Source: Parablautia muri (GTDB lineage: Bacteria > Bacillota > Clostridia > Lachnospirales > Lachnospiraceae). From it: a DNA stretch of 60,042 nucleotides. Below the pieces are notes generated by a model, which worked only from the letters and a program-made list of their open reading frames with translations, had not been told where the DNA came from and ran no database searches. This document shows positions 35,701 to 43,395 of the stretch, one piece after another; the stretch's first letter is position 1, and each line of letters starts with the position of its first letter. The stretch covers positions 1-60,042 of the forward strand of contig NZ_QZDT01000011.1 in NCBI RefSeq assembly GCF_009917485.1, in the 5' to 3' direction. A program made the translations under genes and the position numbers.

Positions 35701-35799
35701 ATTGTCCATCCTCCCGGAGGCCGGAATGTAATAGGCTCTGTTCGGCATGGTATTTTTGTGCAAAACCTGTAAATCCTCATAATACTTTGGTACGATCAT
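32749..35799 (-). CDS. lacZ: LacZ-type GH2 beta-galactosidase
   Basis: A 1016-residue beta-galactosidase with the full LacZ domain set: sugar-binding domain, two immunoglobulin-like domains around the TIM barrel, and the C-terminal Bgal small-chain domain. The acid/base is Glu448 in VIWSMGNE, and the nucleophile is Glu519 in YVMCEFCHAMGNG. It has no signal peptide. The start follows GAGGGAAAA. It is divergent from two AraC regulators, and a TATAAT box (35897-35892) without a good -35 box suggests activator-dependent expression. Confidence 0.95.
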   Translation of the reverse strand: MIVPKYYEDLQVLHKNTMPNRAYYIPASGRMDNLVDEREASDRFMLLSGQWKFRYFESIYDVKEEFYREGFCLDGFDTVTVPGVWQNYGYDRHQYTNTRYPFPMDPPYVPCNNPCGEYVRSFVYHKDEKAPKAFLNFEGVDSCFYVWVNGVFAGYSQVSHSTSEFDVTDSLKEGENVLSVLVLKWCDGSYLEDQDKFRMSGIFRDVYLLKRPEKGIFDYFVKAQPTEDYKNGNIEITFQYQTQAVPVKGQLFDREGGLAAKGEADGEKLSLQVENAKLWSAEEPYLYTLVLETEQEVITEQVGIREIHVKDGVLYINGVKVKFHGTNRHDSDPVTGFAISREQIMKDLKVMKEHNINAIRTSHYPNAPAFYQLYDRLGFYVIDEADNESHGTADVYREDSDWESRRKLWNEAIADNPDFTKATVDRTRRCVERDKNRPSVVIWSMGNECAYGCTFEEALKWTKEFDPTRLTHYESALYVSEKRKYDFSNIDLYSRMYPALSEIHDYFREDGSKPYVMCEFCHAMGNGPGDLEDYFEVIWKYEGACGGFIWEWCDHAIDLGKTIAGKKVYAYGGDHEEYPHDGNFCMDGLVYPDRTPHTGLMEFKNVYRPARVAAFDQDKKEMKLRNYMDFLNLKDYLTVGYEVLCDGLVVGKGVVEDDKLLDIPAHAEKTVPIEFQIPGEGKCFLKVSYYQKGATEVLPAGFLLGFEEIELSDAQRENQKVKKLFSNEAGKVEFEITEEDTTVTVSTPEFAYTYDKLKGLFTEMVYQNQSFIEGPMEFNIWRAPTDNDRQIKEVWRQAKYDRIVTRAYDTQVHVGEGEVKIETSLSVSAIYIQRILNIQACWTVRSDGALDVDLRVEKDTAFPFLPRFGLRLFLPKSMDKVTYCGIGPVESYIDKKYAGYHGVFEANVRAMHEDYIRPQENGSHHDCDYVTVKSHRASLTAAGEKTFAFNASVYTQEELTEKAHNYELSESPYTVLCVDYRQSGIGSNSCGPKLMEKYRLDEKEFTFKVRFIPEKM

Positions 35800-35834
35800 T
35801 TTTCCCTCATTTCTGCGGGGCTTTCATATATACC

Positions 35835-35865
35835 AAGTTTGCGGATGCCCCACAGACGCAAACTT
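35835..35865 (-). promoter_or_regulatory. Hairpin in the lacZ leader
   Basis: AAGTTTGCG (35835-35843) pairs with CGCAAACTT (35857-35865). It lies between the predicted -10 box and the lacZ start, so it may act in the mRNA leader or as an operator. Confidence 0.45.
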
Positions 35866-35891
35866 GCTTTTCACCCTCTGGTTTTATTCCA

Positions 35892-35959
35892 ATTATAAAG
35901 AAAGAGCAAAAAAATAGCTATATCCTGTATTGAACAAAATATGCACAAAATGATACAAT
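35892..35959. promoter_or_regulatory. Divergent promoters of lacZ and the first AraC gene
   Basis: Plus strand: TTGAAC (35930-35935), 18-bp spacer, TACAAT (35954-35959). Minus strand: TATAAT at 35897-35892 with a poor -35 (TAGCTA), as expected for an AraC-activated promoter. Confidence 0.5.
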
Positions 35960-36024
35960 AGGAAAAGCTTAGTAAGCCCCTATACCTGCTCTGACATCCC
36001 CATAGATTCTAAAAGGAGAATACC

Positions 36025-36888
36025 ATGTATTCAAACACAGGCTATCTGTACGATGAAGATATTGAAACAGAAGATTTAACTCATCCCTTAACCGTCCTTA
36101 GCTGCGGCATCTACCGGCTTTCCCACCAGCCCGTTATGCCCACCCTGCGGCCAAAGGGACGCAAGGATTATCAGCTTTTATATATCTTTTCCGGAAAAGC
36201 CTTTTTCAGTTTTCACGATTCCCGCAACAAAGAGGTTGAAATACCGGCAGGACATATGGTATTATATCGTCCGGGAGAAAGTCAGGAATATCATTACTAT
36301 GCCAAAGATAACCCGGAGGTGTGCTGGATACACTTTTCAGGCTGTCAGGCAGATGAATTTCTGGACAAAATTGGCTTTTCCAAATCCCACACACTTTTTT
36401 GCGGAACTTCCTTCCACTACCCGGAGCTTTTCAGGCGGATTATTTTAGAACTGCAGCTAAAGCGCCCCTGCTTTGAAGAACTGCTGCGCTTTTACCTTGG
36501 GCAGCTTTTTACGGAAATCCACCGAAGCCAGCTTGAATTTTCCGCTGAAAAATACCGGAACCAAAAGGAGATGGAGGCCACCGTCCACTACTTCAATGAA
36601 TTTTTTACACAGGCCATCTCCATTGAGGAGTATGCGGCAGGACACCATATGAGCATAAGCTGGTTTATCCGCAGTTTCAAGCGCTATATGGGCATGACGC
36701 CTATGCAGTATATTACTTCCATCCGAATCAATAAGGCCAAGGAGCTTTTAAAAAACACCAACTGCTCCATTCAGGAAATCAGCGGTCTTGTGGGATACGA
36801 GAATCCTTTGTATTTCAGTAGAATTTTCAGGAAACAGACAGGGCTCTCCCCCTCCCAGTACCGAAAAGAAGGCGTCCCAAAAGAATGA
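36025..36888 (+). CDS. AraC-family regulator (cupin sensor)
   Basis: A 287-residue regulator with an N-terminal cupin-like arabinose-binding domain (about residues 30-150; PAGHMVLYRPGESQEYHYY) and a C-terminal double HTH (SISWFIRSFKRYMGMTPMQY and the end-of-family IFRKQTGLSPSQYRK). The start follows AAAAGGAGAATACC. It is divergent from lacZ and immediately upstream of a second AraC gene, so activation of the beta-galactosidase is the simplest role. Confidence 0.9.
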   Translation: MYSNTGYLYDEDIETEDLTHPLTVLSCGIYRLSHQPVMPTLRPKGRKDYQLLYIFSGKAFFSFHDSRNKEVEIPAGHMVLYRPGESQEYHYYAKDNPEVCWIHFSGCQADEFLDKIGFSKSHTLFCGTSFHYPELFRRIILELQLKRPCFEELLRFYLGQLFTEIHRSQLEFSAEKYRNQKEMEATVHYFNEFFTQAISIEEYAAGHHMSISWFIRSFKRYMGMTPMQYITSIRINKAKELLKNTNCSIQEISGLVGYENPLYFSRIFRKQTGLSPSQYRKEGVPKE

Positions 36889-36928
36889 TAAATTTTTTAT
36901 AAAACATTAACCAAAAATGAGGTTTCAA

Positions 36929-37813
36929 ATGAGTCAGAAAAGAAAAAATGAAATCATATACCGATATTACGAAATGCCTCTAAACAGTCCGGTGCTTGCT
37001 CTGTATGAAAGACCCTATGATCGAACTGAAAACGATCGTCTTCATTTCCATAACTACATGGAAATCGGTTATTGCTGTGAAGGGAGCTGTTCCGTTATCC
37101 TGGACAATCATGAGTTCCCCTGTCATGACGGTATGCTCACCATTATTCCCCAAAATGTGCCTCATATGACCATTTTTCACAAGGAGTTTAAATGCAGGTG
37201 GCAGTATCTTATTATTGACACGGATACTTTTCTCTCAGACATATACAAGGACAATTGCCGTCTGGCCGCCCAGCTTATCAGACGAATCAACTCCCAGGCC
37301 TGTCTTGACCACGAAAAACAACTGGAAAGAATTGCCGTTCCCATAAATCAGATTTTTAAATTAATGCAGGAACAGGAAGAATTTTATCTGGAGGAATTAA
37401 AAGGACTATTACTTACGCTGCTTATTAATATAGCCAAACGAAACAAAGAAGCGCCTTTGGAAGACTATCCCCCCAAGGCGCCAAACACCACCATCATTGC
37501 GCCTGCCTTAGACTACATCAGCCGGGTGCCCGAACGGCCAATTAAGATAGAGGAGCTGGCTGCAATGTGTCATGTCAGTGAGGCGCATTTCAGACGGATT
37601 TTTGTAGAATCCATGAATATGCCTCCCTTAAAATACATTAACCAGGTGCGCATCCGCCGGGCCTGCGATGAATTGCAGAGAACACATGATTCCATCAATG
37701 CCATTGCCGCCCGGACCGGTTTTAGCACTCTCTCCACCTTTAACCGTAATTTCCGCCAGATTACCGGGACCTCCCCCCAGCAGCTGCGCAAGCAGTCCGG
37801 GCAGCGCAAATAA
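36929..37813 (+). CDS. AraC-family regulator, second copy
   Basis: A 294-residue AraC regulator with a cupin N terminus (RLHFHNYMEIGYCCEGSCSV) and a C-terminal HTH pair (MCHVSEAHFRRIFVESMNMP and RNFRQITGTSPQQLRK). ATG 36929 follows GAGGTTTCAA, so I prefer it to ATG 36917. It lies 40 bases after the first AraC gene and upstream of the sugar ABC operon on the same strand, which makes that operon its likely target. Confidence 0.88.
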   Translation: MSQKRKNEIIYRYYEMPLNSPVLALYERPYDRTENDRLHFHNYMEIGYCCEGSCSVILDNHEFPCHDGMLTIIPQNVPHMTIFHKEFKCRWQYLIIDTDTFLSDIYKDNCRLAAQLIRRINSQACLDHEKQLERIAVPINQIFKLMQEQEEFYLEELKGLLLTLLINIAKRNKEAPLEDYPPKAPNTTIIAPALDYISRVPERPIKIEELAAMCHVSEAHFRRIFVESMNMPPLKYINQVRIRRACDELQRTHDSINAIAARTGFSTLSTFNRNFRQITGTSPQQLRKQSGQRK

Positions 37814-38290
37814 TTATTTTTGCTGACCGATCATTTACATGTATACTGCATTTTTCCATTGCCGCAAACCTGTTTGCAACCTGCAAAATCCCACAGCTGG
37901 CCATCCGGTCAGTTTCTTTCATATTAATCCCCCATTCTTGCCAACACCCCGCAAATTTGGGCGTAAGCACAAATTTGTCGTGTGAAAAATTTATTTTTCA
38001 CACTATTTCTATATTACTTCATTACTTCTTTACAAATTGCTTCGTTTTCACTGGACGACCTTCCGACACAAAAATATTACCACATTATATCTAATTTGCA
38101 CATTATGATTGTAATTGCACACTTTATGCGCGAAAACAATAACATATAAGATTTTTAATATGGTACAATGCACATGGATTGGTAAATATTCCACCTGTAA
38201 CTTGTTCATTTTGTCATTTTTGTCAAAAACAAGAAACGATAGTTATAGACAATATAACCAATTACATCAACTCAAAGGGAGGAACAAAAA
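37814..38290. promoter_or_regulatory. Regulatory region before the sugar ABC operon
   Basis: It holds a copy of the recurrent RBS leader on the minus strand (37923-37976) with no convincing gene after it. A hairpin GTGTGAAAAAT/ATTTTTCACAC lies at 37980-38003. A possible promoter TTGTCA (38220-38225), 17 bp, TTATAG (38243-38248) precedes the binding-protein gene. Two close TTTTGTCA repeats (38209-38225) overlap the -35 region and could be AraC half-sites. Confidence 0.45.
37923..37976 (-). repeat. Recurrent RBS leader, orphan copy
   Basis: It reads TTACGCCCAAATTTGCGGG, then TGTTGGCAAGAATGGGGG before ATG 37922. The frame that follows is only about 53 codons and overlaps the AraC gene end, so no real gene seems to remain. 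Confidence 0.6.
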
Positions 38291-39700
38291 ATGAAAAGAA
38301 AACTAATTTCTGCTTTACTTGCCCTGACCATGGTTATTTCCATGACTGCCTGCGGCGGTGGCTCAGGCGCTTCAGGTGACAGCGGTTCGGGAGATGCAGC
38401 TGCTGACGATGGCGGCGCTGCTGCTGATGCCGGTACGGACGCTGCTGCTGACAGCGGAGCAGGTCAGGAGGACGCCGCACCTGTAGAGGGCGGTTCTGCT
38501 GATGAGAACACACTGACCGTATGGACCTGGGATCCCAATTTCAACATATATGCCATCCAGAAGGCTGCTGAAATTTATGCCCAGGATCATGAAGGTTTCA
38601 AGGTTGAGGTAAGTGAAGTACAGTCTGACGACATTGAAACCCGTCTCACCACAGCGGTTGCTGCCGGTGACTTAAGTACTCTTCCTGATATCTTCCTGAT
38701 GCAGGATAATTCATTCCAGAAATATGCTACCAATTATCCGGACATATTTACCGACCTGACAAGCTCAGGTATTGACTTTTCCCAGTTCTCATCCGCTAAA
38801 GTGGCTTATTCCACATTAGATGGAAAGAATTATGGTATTCCTTTCGATAATGGAGCAGTTATCAACTGCATGCGTACCGATTATCTGGAAGAAGCAGGTT
38901 TCACCATTGATGATTTCACAGACATCACATGGTCCGATTACATGGAAAAGGCTAAAGTTGTTTTAGAGAAGACAGGCCAGCCTATCCTTACATCACAGGC
39001 AGGTTCACCTGACCTTATCATGATGATGCTGCAGTCCTGCGGTTCTTCTCTGTTCAACGAAGACGGTTCCGTTAACATTGCAGGAAACGAAGAACTGAAG
39101 CAAATGATGGATATTTATGTACAGATGGTTGCAGACGGCACTTTAGTGGAAGTAACTGACTGGGATCAGTATATTGCTTCCCTTAACAACGGTACTGCCG
39201 TAAGCGCATTAAACGGCTGCTGGATCATGGCAAGTATCACCGTTGCAGAAGATCAGTCCGGTAAGTGGGCTATTACAAATATGCCTAAGTTAGACGGCGT
39301 AAGCAATGCAACTAACTACTCCAACAACGGCGGTTCTTCATGGGCTATTTCTTCCAACTGTCAGAAGGTTGACTTGGCGATAGATTTCATGAATTCTACT
39401 TTTGCCGGAAGCAATGCTTTGTATGATGATGTTATCTCCAAGGGCGCTCTTGCAACATGGGCACCTGCAGGTGAGTCAGAAGCTTACAATGAGTCGGTTG
39501 AATTCTTCGGAAATGATGCTATTTACGCTAAGATTGTAGAGTTTGCTACTCATACTCCTTCCAATATCACCGGTGCATACTACTATGACGCACGTGATGC
39601 TGTGGGTGTTGCTCTCTCCAATATCTGCCAGCAGGGAGCTGACATTGATTCCGAGATTCAGACTGCACAGGAAACTGTAGAATTTAATATGGGCGGCTGA
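38291..39700 (+). CDS. Sugar ABC transporter substrate-binding lipoprotein
   Basis: A 469-residue extracellular binding protein of the CUT1 type. The lipobox SMTAC places the lipidated cysteine at residue 21. A low-complexity Gly/Ala/Asp linker of about 45 residues tethers the domain, which begins LTVWTWDPNF. RBS GGGAGGAACAAAAA is strong. It precedes two permease genes and is separated from them by a terminator-like hairpin, the usual way to make excess binding protein. The ligand is an oligosaccharide or sugar and cannot be named. Confidence 0.92.
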   Translation: MKRKLISALLALTMVISMTACGGGSGASGDSGSGDAAADDGGAAADAGTDAAADSGAGQEDAAPVEGGSADENTLTVWTWDPNFNIYAIQKAAEIYAQDHEGFKVEVSEVQSDDIETRLTTAVAAGDLSTLPDIFLMQDNSFQKYATNYPDIFTDLTSSGIDFSQFSSAKVAYSTLDGKNYGIPFDNGAVINCMRTDYLEEAGFTIDDFTDITWSDYMEKAKVVLEKTGQPILTSQAGSPDLIMMMLQSCGSSLFNEDGSVNIAGNEELKQMMDIYVQMVADGTLVEVTDWDQYIASLNNGTAVSALNGCWIMASITVAEDQSGKWAITNMPKLDGVSNATNYSNNGGSSWAISSNCQKVDLAIDFMNSTFAGSNALYDDVISKGALATWAPAGESEAYNESVEFFGNDAIYAKIVEFATHTPSNITGAYYYDARDAVGVALSNICQQGADIDSEIQTAQETVEFNMGG

Positions 39701-39856
39701 TTTATTTCTTCAGGGAATGATTACAGCTTTAAAATGAAAATCCATAAAGCTTTTACAGTTAAATAAACAACGGATAACGTGTTGTATAAGATGTCTATAC
39801 ATGAAATCATGAAATGATTGGCTCTTTGCACGTATCCTTATGTGAAACAAAAAGGT

Positions 39857-39895
39857 CTGTCTGCTGCTGGCAAGGCGGCAGACAGGCTATTTTTA
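39857..39895 (+). terminator. Partial terminator inside the ABC operon
   Basis: CTGTCTGCTGC (39857-39867) pairs with GCGGCAGACAG (39875-39885), followed by GCTATTTTTAT. Read-through would supply the permeases at a lower level than the binding protein. Confidence 0.75.
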
Positions 39896-39980
39896 TCCAA
39901 TCAGCCATCTTCCAAAAGCGTGGCAGTGTTTGGATATCCGCGAGCCGGCTTATTAAAAAATAAAAGGGAGGGAAAAATCT

Positions 39981-40868
39981 ATGAGTGGTTCTAGTAAAAA
40001 AGGCCTGACTTTACAGGAAAAGCATGGCCTGACGGGATGGGTGTTTTTAACGCCCGCGGTACTGCTGATTTGTTGGACCAGTTTTTACCCCATGATCCAG
40101 GCGTTTATTTTATCATTAAAGACAGGTATGGGAGTTAACTTAAGCTTTTCAGGCTTTAGCAACTATACGCGTATCCTGAAGGATCCTACATTTAAGCAAA
40201 CATTATTTAATACGTTTTTCTACTTGATTATTCAGGTGCCGGTTATGCTCGTTCTGGCATTGATTCTGGCTTCCTTGTTGAATAACAAGCAGTTACGTTT
40301 TAAAGGTCTGTTCCGTACCTGTATCTTTTTACCATGCGCAACATCACTGGTATCCTACGCTATGATTTTCCGTTCCCTGTTTGCAAATGACGGGTTCGTA
40401 AATACCGTACTGCGCGGCTTTGGAATGAATCCTATTATGTGGTTTGCCAATGCATGGACGGCCCGGGCGGTTATCATCATAGCTTTGATTTGGAGATGGA
40501 CTGGTTACAATATGGTATTTTACTTATCCGGTCTGCAGAACATTGAATATTCTGTTTATGAAGCGGCAAGAATTGACGGTGCAAGCCCCTTGCAGACTTT
40601 CTTTAAGATTACGGTTCCGCTTCTTAAACCAACCATTTTGTTGACTACCATTACTTCCACCAATGGTACCCTGCAGTTATTTGATGAGTCCCTTAACCTG
40701 ACCAATGGTGGTCCTGGTAAGTCCACTATGACTATGTCCCATTACATTTATAATACATCCTTCGTGCAAAGCCCGAACTTCGGATATGCGGCGGCGATGT
40801 CCATTATAATCCTGATATTGGTTGCCATTCTGGCAATACTTCAAATGAAAGTAGGTGATGAGAGATGA
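39981..40868 (+). CDS. Sugar ABC transporter permease (MalF-type)
   Basis: A 295-residue CUT1 permease with six membrane segments and the ATPase-contact EAA loop EAARIDGASPLQTFFKITVP. GGGAGGGAAAAATCT precedes the ATG. No ATPase gene is in the operon, so a shared MsmX/UgpC-like ATPase is expected to energise it. Confidence 0.92.
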   Translation: MSGSSKKGLTLQEKHGLTGWVFLTPAVLLICWTSFYPMIQAFILSLKTGMGVNLSFSGFSNYTRILKDPTFKQTLFNTFFYLIIQVPVMLVLALILASLLNNKQLRFKGLFRTCIFLPCATSLVSYAMIFRSLFANDGFVNTVLRGFGMNPIMWFANAWTARAVIIIALIWRWTGYNMVFYLSGLQNIEYSVYEAARIDGASPLQTFFKITVPLLKPTILLTTITSTNGTLQLFDESLNLTNGGPGKSTMTMSHYIYNTSFVQSPNFGYAAAMSIIILILVAILAILQMKVGDER

Positions 40869-41674
40869 TGAGCAAAGGCAAAAAATTCTTTATGTATGCA
40901 TTTTTAACAATTTTCTCTCTGCTTTCCATATTCCCGCTGTATTATATGTTCTGTGCAGCTACGAATAAGAGCATAGATGTGATTGCCGGAAAGCTGATAC
41001 CCGGTACCTACCTGATTGAGAATTATAAATCCCTGATTGCCAATCAGAATTTAGGGCTTGCCCTTTGGAATTCCTTCCGAAACTCCTTCATATTAACAGT
41101 GCTTTGTCTCTTGGTATGTTCTATCGCCGGATACGGCTTTGAAATTTACCATGACAAGGGGAAGGATGCCGTGTTTACAGTTCTGCTGACTGCCATGATG
41201 ATTCCCTTTGCTGCTGTTATGATTCCTATGTTCCGTATGTTTTCATCCCTGAACATGGTAAATACTATGGCTGCTTTCATGCTTCCATCTATCTCTACAC
41301 CATTTATGATTATGATGTTCAGACAGGCATCCAGGTCCTTCCCTCACGATATTATTGAGGCGGCCCGGATTGACGGACTTAGCGAACTTGCTATCTTCTT
41401 CCGCATGTTTTTTCCTACCATGCGCTCTACCTACGCAGCGGCAATGACCATTGTGTTTATGAACGCCTGGAACAATTATCTGTGGCCGAAGGTAATCCTT
41501 ATGACAAACGAATCCATCACCATGCCTATGTTAGTTGCCAACCTCTTAGGTGGTTATACAGTAGATTATGGTATGCTGATGCTGGGTGTATTTATCTGTA
41601 CCATTCCTACTGCTATCGTATTCTTCTGCTTACAAAAGAGCTTTGCAGAAGGTATTACAGGCGCTGTAAAATAA
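40865..41674 (+). CDS. Sugar ABC transporter permease (MalG-type)
   Basis: A 269-residue CUT1 permease, partner of the preceding one. The first ATG overlaps the stop of the upstream gene (ATGA), so translation is coupled. The EAA loop EAARIDGLSELAIFFRMFFP is clear. Six membrane segments are visible. A strong terminator follows, closing the operon. Confidence 0.92.
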   Translation: MMSKGKKFFMYAFLTIFSLLSIFPLYYMFCAATNKSIDVIAGKLIPGTYLIENYKSLIANQNLGLALWNSFRNSFILTVLCLLVCSIAGYGFEIYHDKGKDAVFTVLLTAMMIPFAAVMIPMFRMFSSLNMVNTMAAFMLPSISTPFMIMMFRQASRSFPHDIIEAARIDGLSELAIFFRMFFPTMRSTYAAAMTIVFMNAWNNYLWPKVILMTNESITMPMLVANLLGGYTVDYGMLMLGVFICTIPTAIVFFCLQKSFAEGITGAVK

Positions 41675-41772
41675 AAACAAACATGGCCACGTTTCGCTGG
41701 CTACTGGCTCGCTCATTGTAAGCCCCCAGTAAACAACGGATGCGGCGCTTCGCAAAGCATTCTTATACCTTG

Positions 41773-41800
41773 AAAGGCTGTCGCAAATGCGGCAGCCTTT
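41773..41800 (+). terminator. Terminator of the sugar ABC operon
   Basis: AAAGGCTGTCGC (41773-41784) pairs with GCGGCAGCCTTT (41789-41800) around AAAT, followed by TGTGTC. The left A-run and right T-run make it usable from either side. Confidence 0.8.
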
Positions 41801-41871
41801 TGTGTCAGTTTAACCAAAAGTCGAAGGATTACAGCCTTTTTGGCAGGTATTGTTCCCATATTCACCTGCCC

Positions 41872-42306
41872 TTATAAAAAGGGACGGACATCTTCAGTAA
41901 GCTTTTCTTCAAGCTTAATCAAACGTTTAGTAATATTTTTGGATTTTTCATCGGCAGCTTTATATTGATTCAAATATCTGCTTAGAGATTTTACCCCCAT
42001 ATTGCAGCCGTCCGTCATCAGTTCCGCAATGGTCTCGTCCGATTCGTCCATAGCCAGCTTCACATTGGTCTTAATCCATGACATTCCCTTTGCCATAGGG
42101 TCAGGTTCCTTTCCTTCATCATGGAATTTACTGATCAAAGTCTGTATTTCTTCCTTTAGCTTATCGTGCTCATTTTTGCAATCCACCAGGCATTTTCTAA
42201 GCTTTTCGTCATGTACATAGTCCAGCACCTTGTCAATAGAGGAAACTCCCATTTTAATGCCTGCATCACATTCCCGCAGTAATTTTATTGTATCCGGTTC
42301 AATCAT
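41872..42306 (-). CDS. Small helical protein, unknown function
   Basis: A 144-residue, highly charged, all-helical protein (IEPDTIKLLRECDAGIKMGV at the start) that looks like a four-helix bundle of the ferritin-like or DUF2383-like kind. No signal peptide or metal-binding set is obvious. ATG 42306 has AAGGAG ten bases upstream; the frame opens at 42354. I do not recognise a function. Confidence 0.6.
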   Translation of the reverse strand: MIEPDTIKLLRECDAGIKMGVSSIDKVLDYVHDEKLRKCLVDCKNEHDKLKEEIQTLISKFHDEGKEPDPMAKGMSWIKTNVKLAMDESDETIAELMTDGCNMGVKSLSRYLNQYKAADEKSKNITKRLIKLEEKLTEDVRPFL

Positions 42307-42410
42307 CAGATTTCTGCTCCTTTTCATTTTTAGGAGCAGTATTTCCATTTTCATGCAGGATTATTCTTTTTTACAGGTAAGGGCCGCTCATTATATCATG
42401 AATCAGAGAT

Positions 42411-43340
42411 TCATGATCGCCATTCGCCGTTCGTTGAATATGCAAGCATACTCTCCTCACTAACACTCATTATATCATAATAAAAAATGTACTGCTGCAA
42501 GGTTCCTTCGTATCCCTTATACCGCTGAACGGGAAAGCCTTCCGGATATTGCTTTGCGAGAACTTTATGTATATGCGTGTCCACCGGAAAGGCTTGCGTT
42601 TGGTGCAGGGCAAACAGACAGATGCATTCCGCCACCTTTACCCCTACGCCATGCAGCTTCATAAGCTCCGTCTTTGCCTCCTCATAGGCCATTGCCCTAA
42701 GAGCTTTCAGATCCACCTGACCGCTGGCAATACTGACTGCAGTTTCGTGAATATAGCGGCTTCGATAGCCCAGATTACAGGCATATAAATCTTCCAGGGA
42801 AACATCACTAAGAGCCTTTGGGGTTGGAAAATCGTAGTAAACTATGCCTGATTGGGTTTTTCTTTTTTCTCCATATCTTTCACACAGATAATCTATGCAT
42901 TTTCTGATTCGCTTAATATTGTTTTGCTGGGATATGATAAAGGACACAATCATTTCCCACAAGTCCTGCCGAAGTATACGGACGCCGCTGCCAAAAGCCG
43001 CCGCCCTTAGAAGATAGTCATCCTTTTCATCTATAAGGGCTATGATTTTTCCGTAGTCCTCCTCCAGGTCAAAATATCCTTTCCAAATCTGCTCAAATTC
43101 TTCTTCCTCACAGTGAAAGGTAATCTCATTTTGCCTCTCCTCTATTTCCAGAAATCTTCCAAAAGCTGTCAATCCGTATCTTTCAGCCTCTGCAGCTTCT
43201 TTGGGCTCCTTCCACCTGCCCTCCTCTTTCTTAATGGATCCGGTTTCATGAGCCGGTTGATTTAGTTTTCTTAATCGGAAACACTGGCCGGAATCGCAAA
43301 TCTGCCTGATGGAAAAATTTTCTTTTGCAACGCTAATCAT
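42411..43340 (-). CDS. OGG1-type DNA glycosylase/lyase (HhH-GPD)
   Basis: A 309-residue DNA repair enzyme of the OGG1 family. The helix-hairpin-helix ends in LHGVGVKVAECI with catalytic Lys235, and PVDTHIHKV carries the catalytic Asp254. The N-terminal domain begins FSIRQICDSGQCFR, as in OGG1/AlkA-like proteins, with a charged insert at about residues 33-53. It should remove 8-oxoguanine or alkylated bases. Confidence 0.88.
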   Translation of the reverse strand: MISVAKENFSIRQICDSGQCFRLRKLNQPAHETGSIKKEEGRWKEPKEAAEAERYGLTAFGRFLEIEERQNEITFHCEEEEFEQIWKGYFDLEEDYGKIIALIDEKDDYLLRAAAFGSGVRILRQDLWEMIVSFIISQQNNIKRIRKCIDYLCERYGEKRKTQSGIVYYDFPTPKALSDVSLEDLYACNLGYRSRYIHETAVSIASGQVDLKALRAMAYEEAKTELMKLHGVGVKVAECICLFALHQTQAFPVDTHIHKVLAKQYPEGFPVQRYKGYEGTLQQYIFYYDIMSVSEESMLAYSTNGEWRS

Positions 43341-43395
43341 CTTTTTTATTCACCTTTTATCCAAATTGCCACACTGCCAAAAGCTGTGGCGGGCA

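Noticed and set aside
32749-35799. Long plus-strand frames opposite lacZ (for example 34384-35175)
   Set aside because: These are antisense shadows of a strongly coding gene and lack start signals or known motifs.
37761-37970. Short minus-strand frame after the orphan RBS leader
   Set aside because: It overlaps the end of an AraC gene and has no recognisable protein pattern, although its leader is real.
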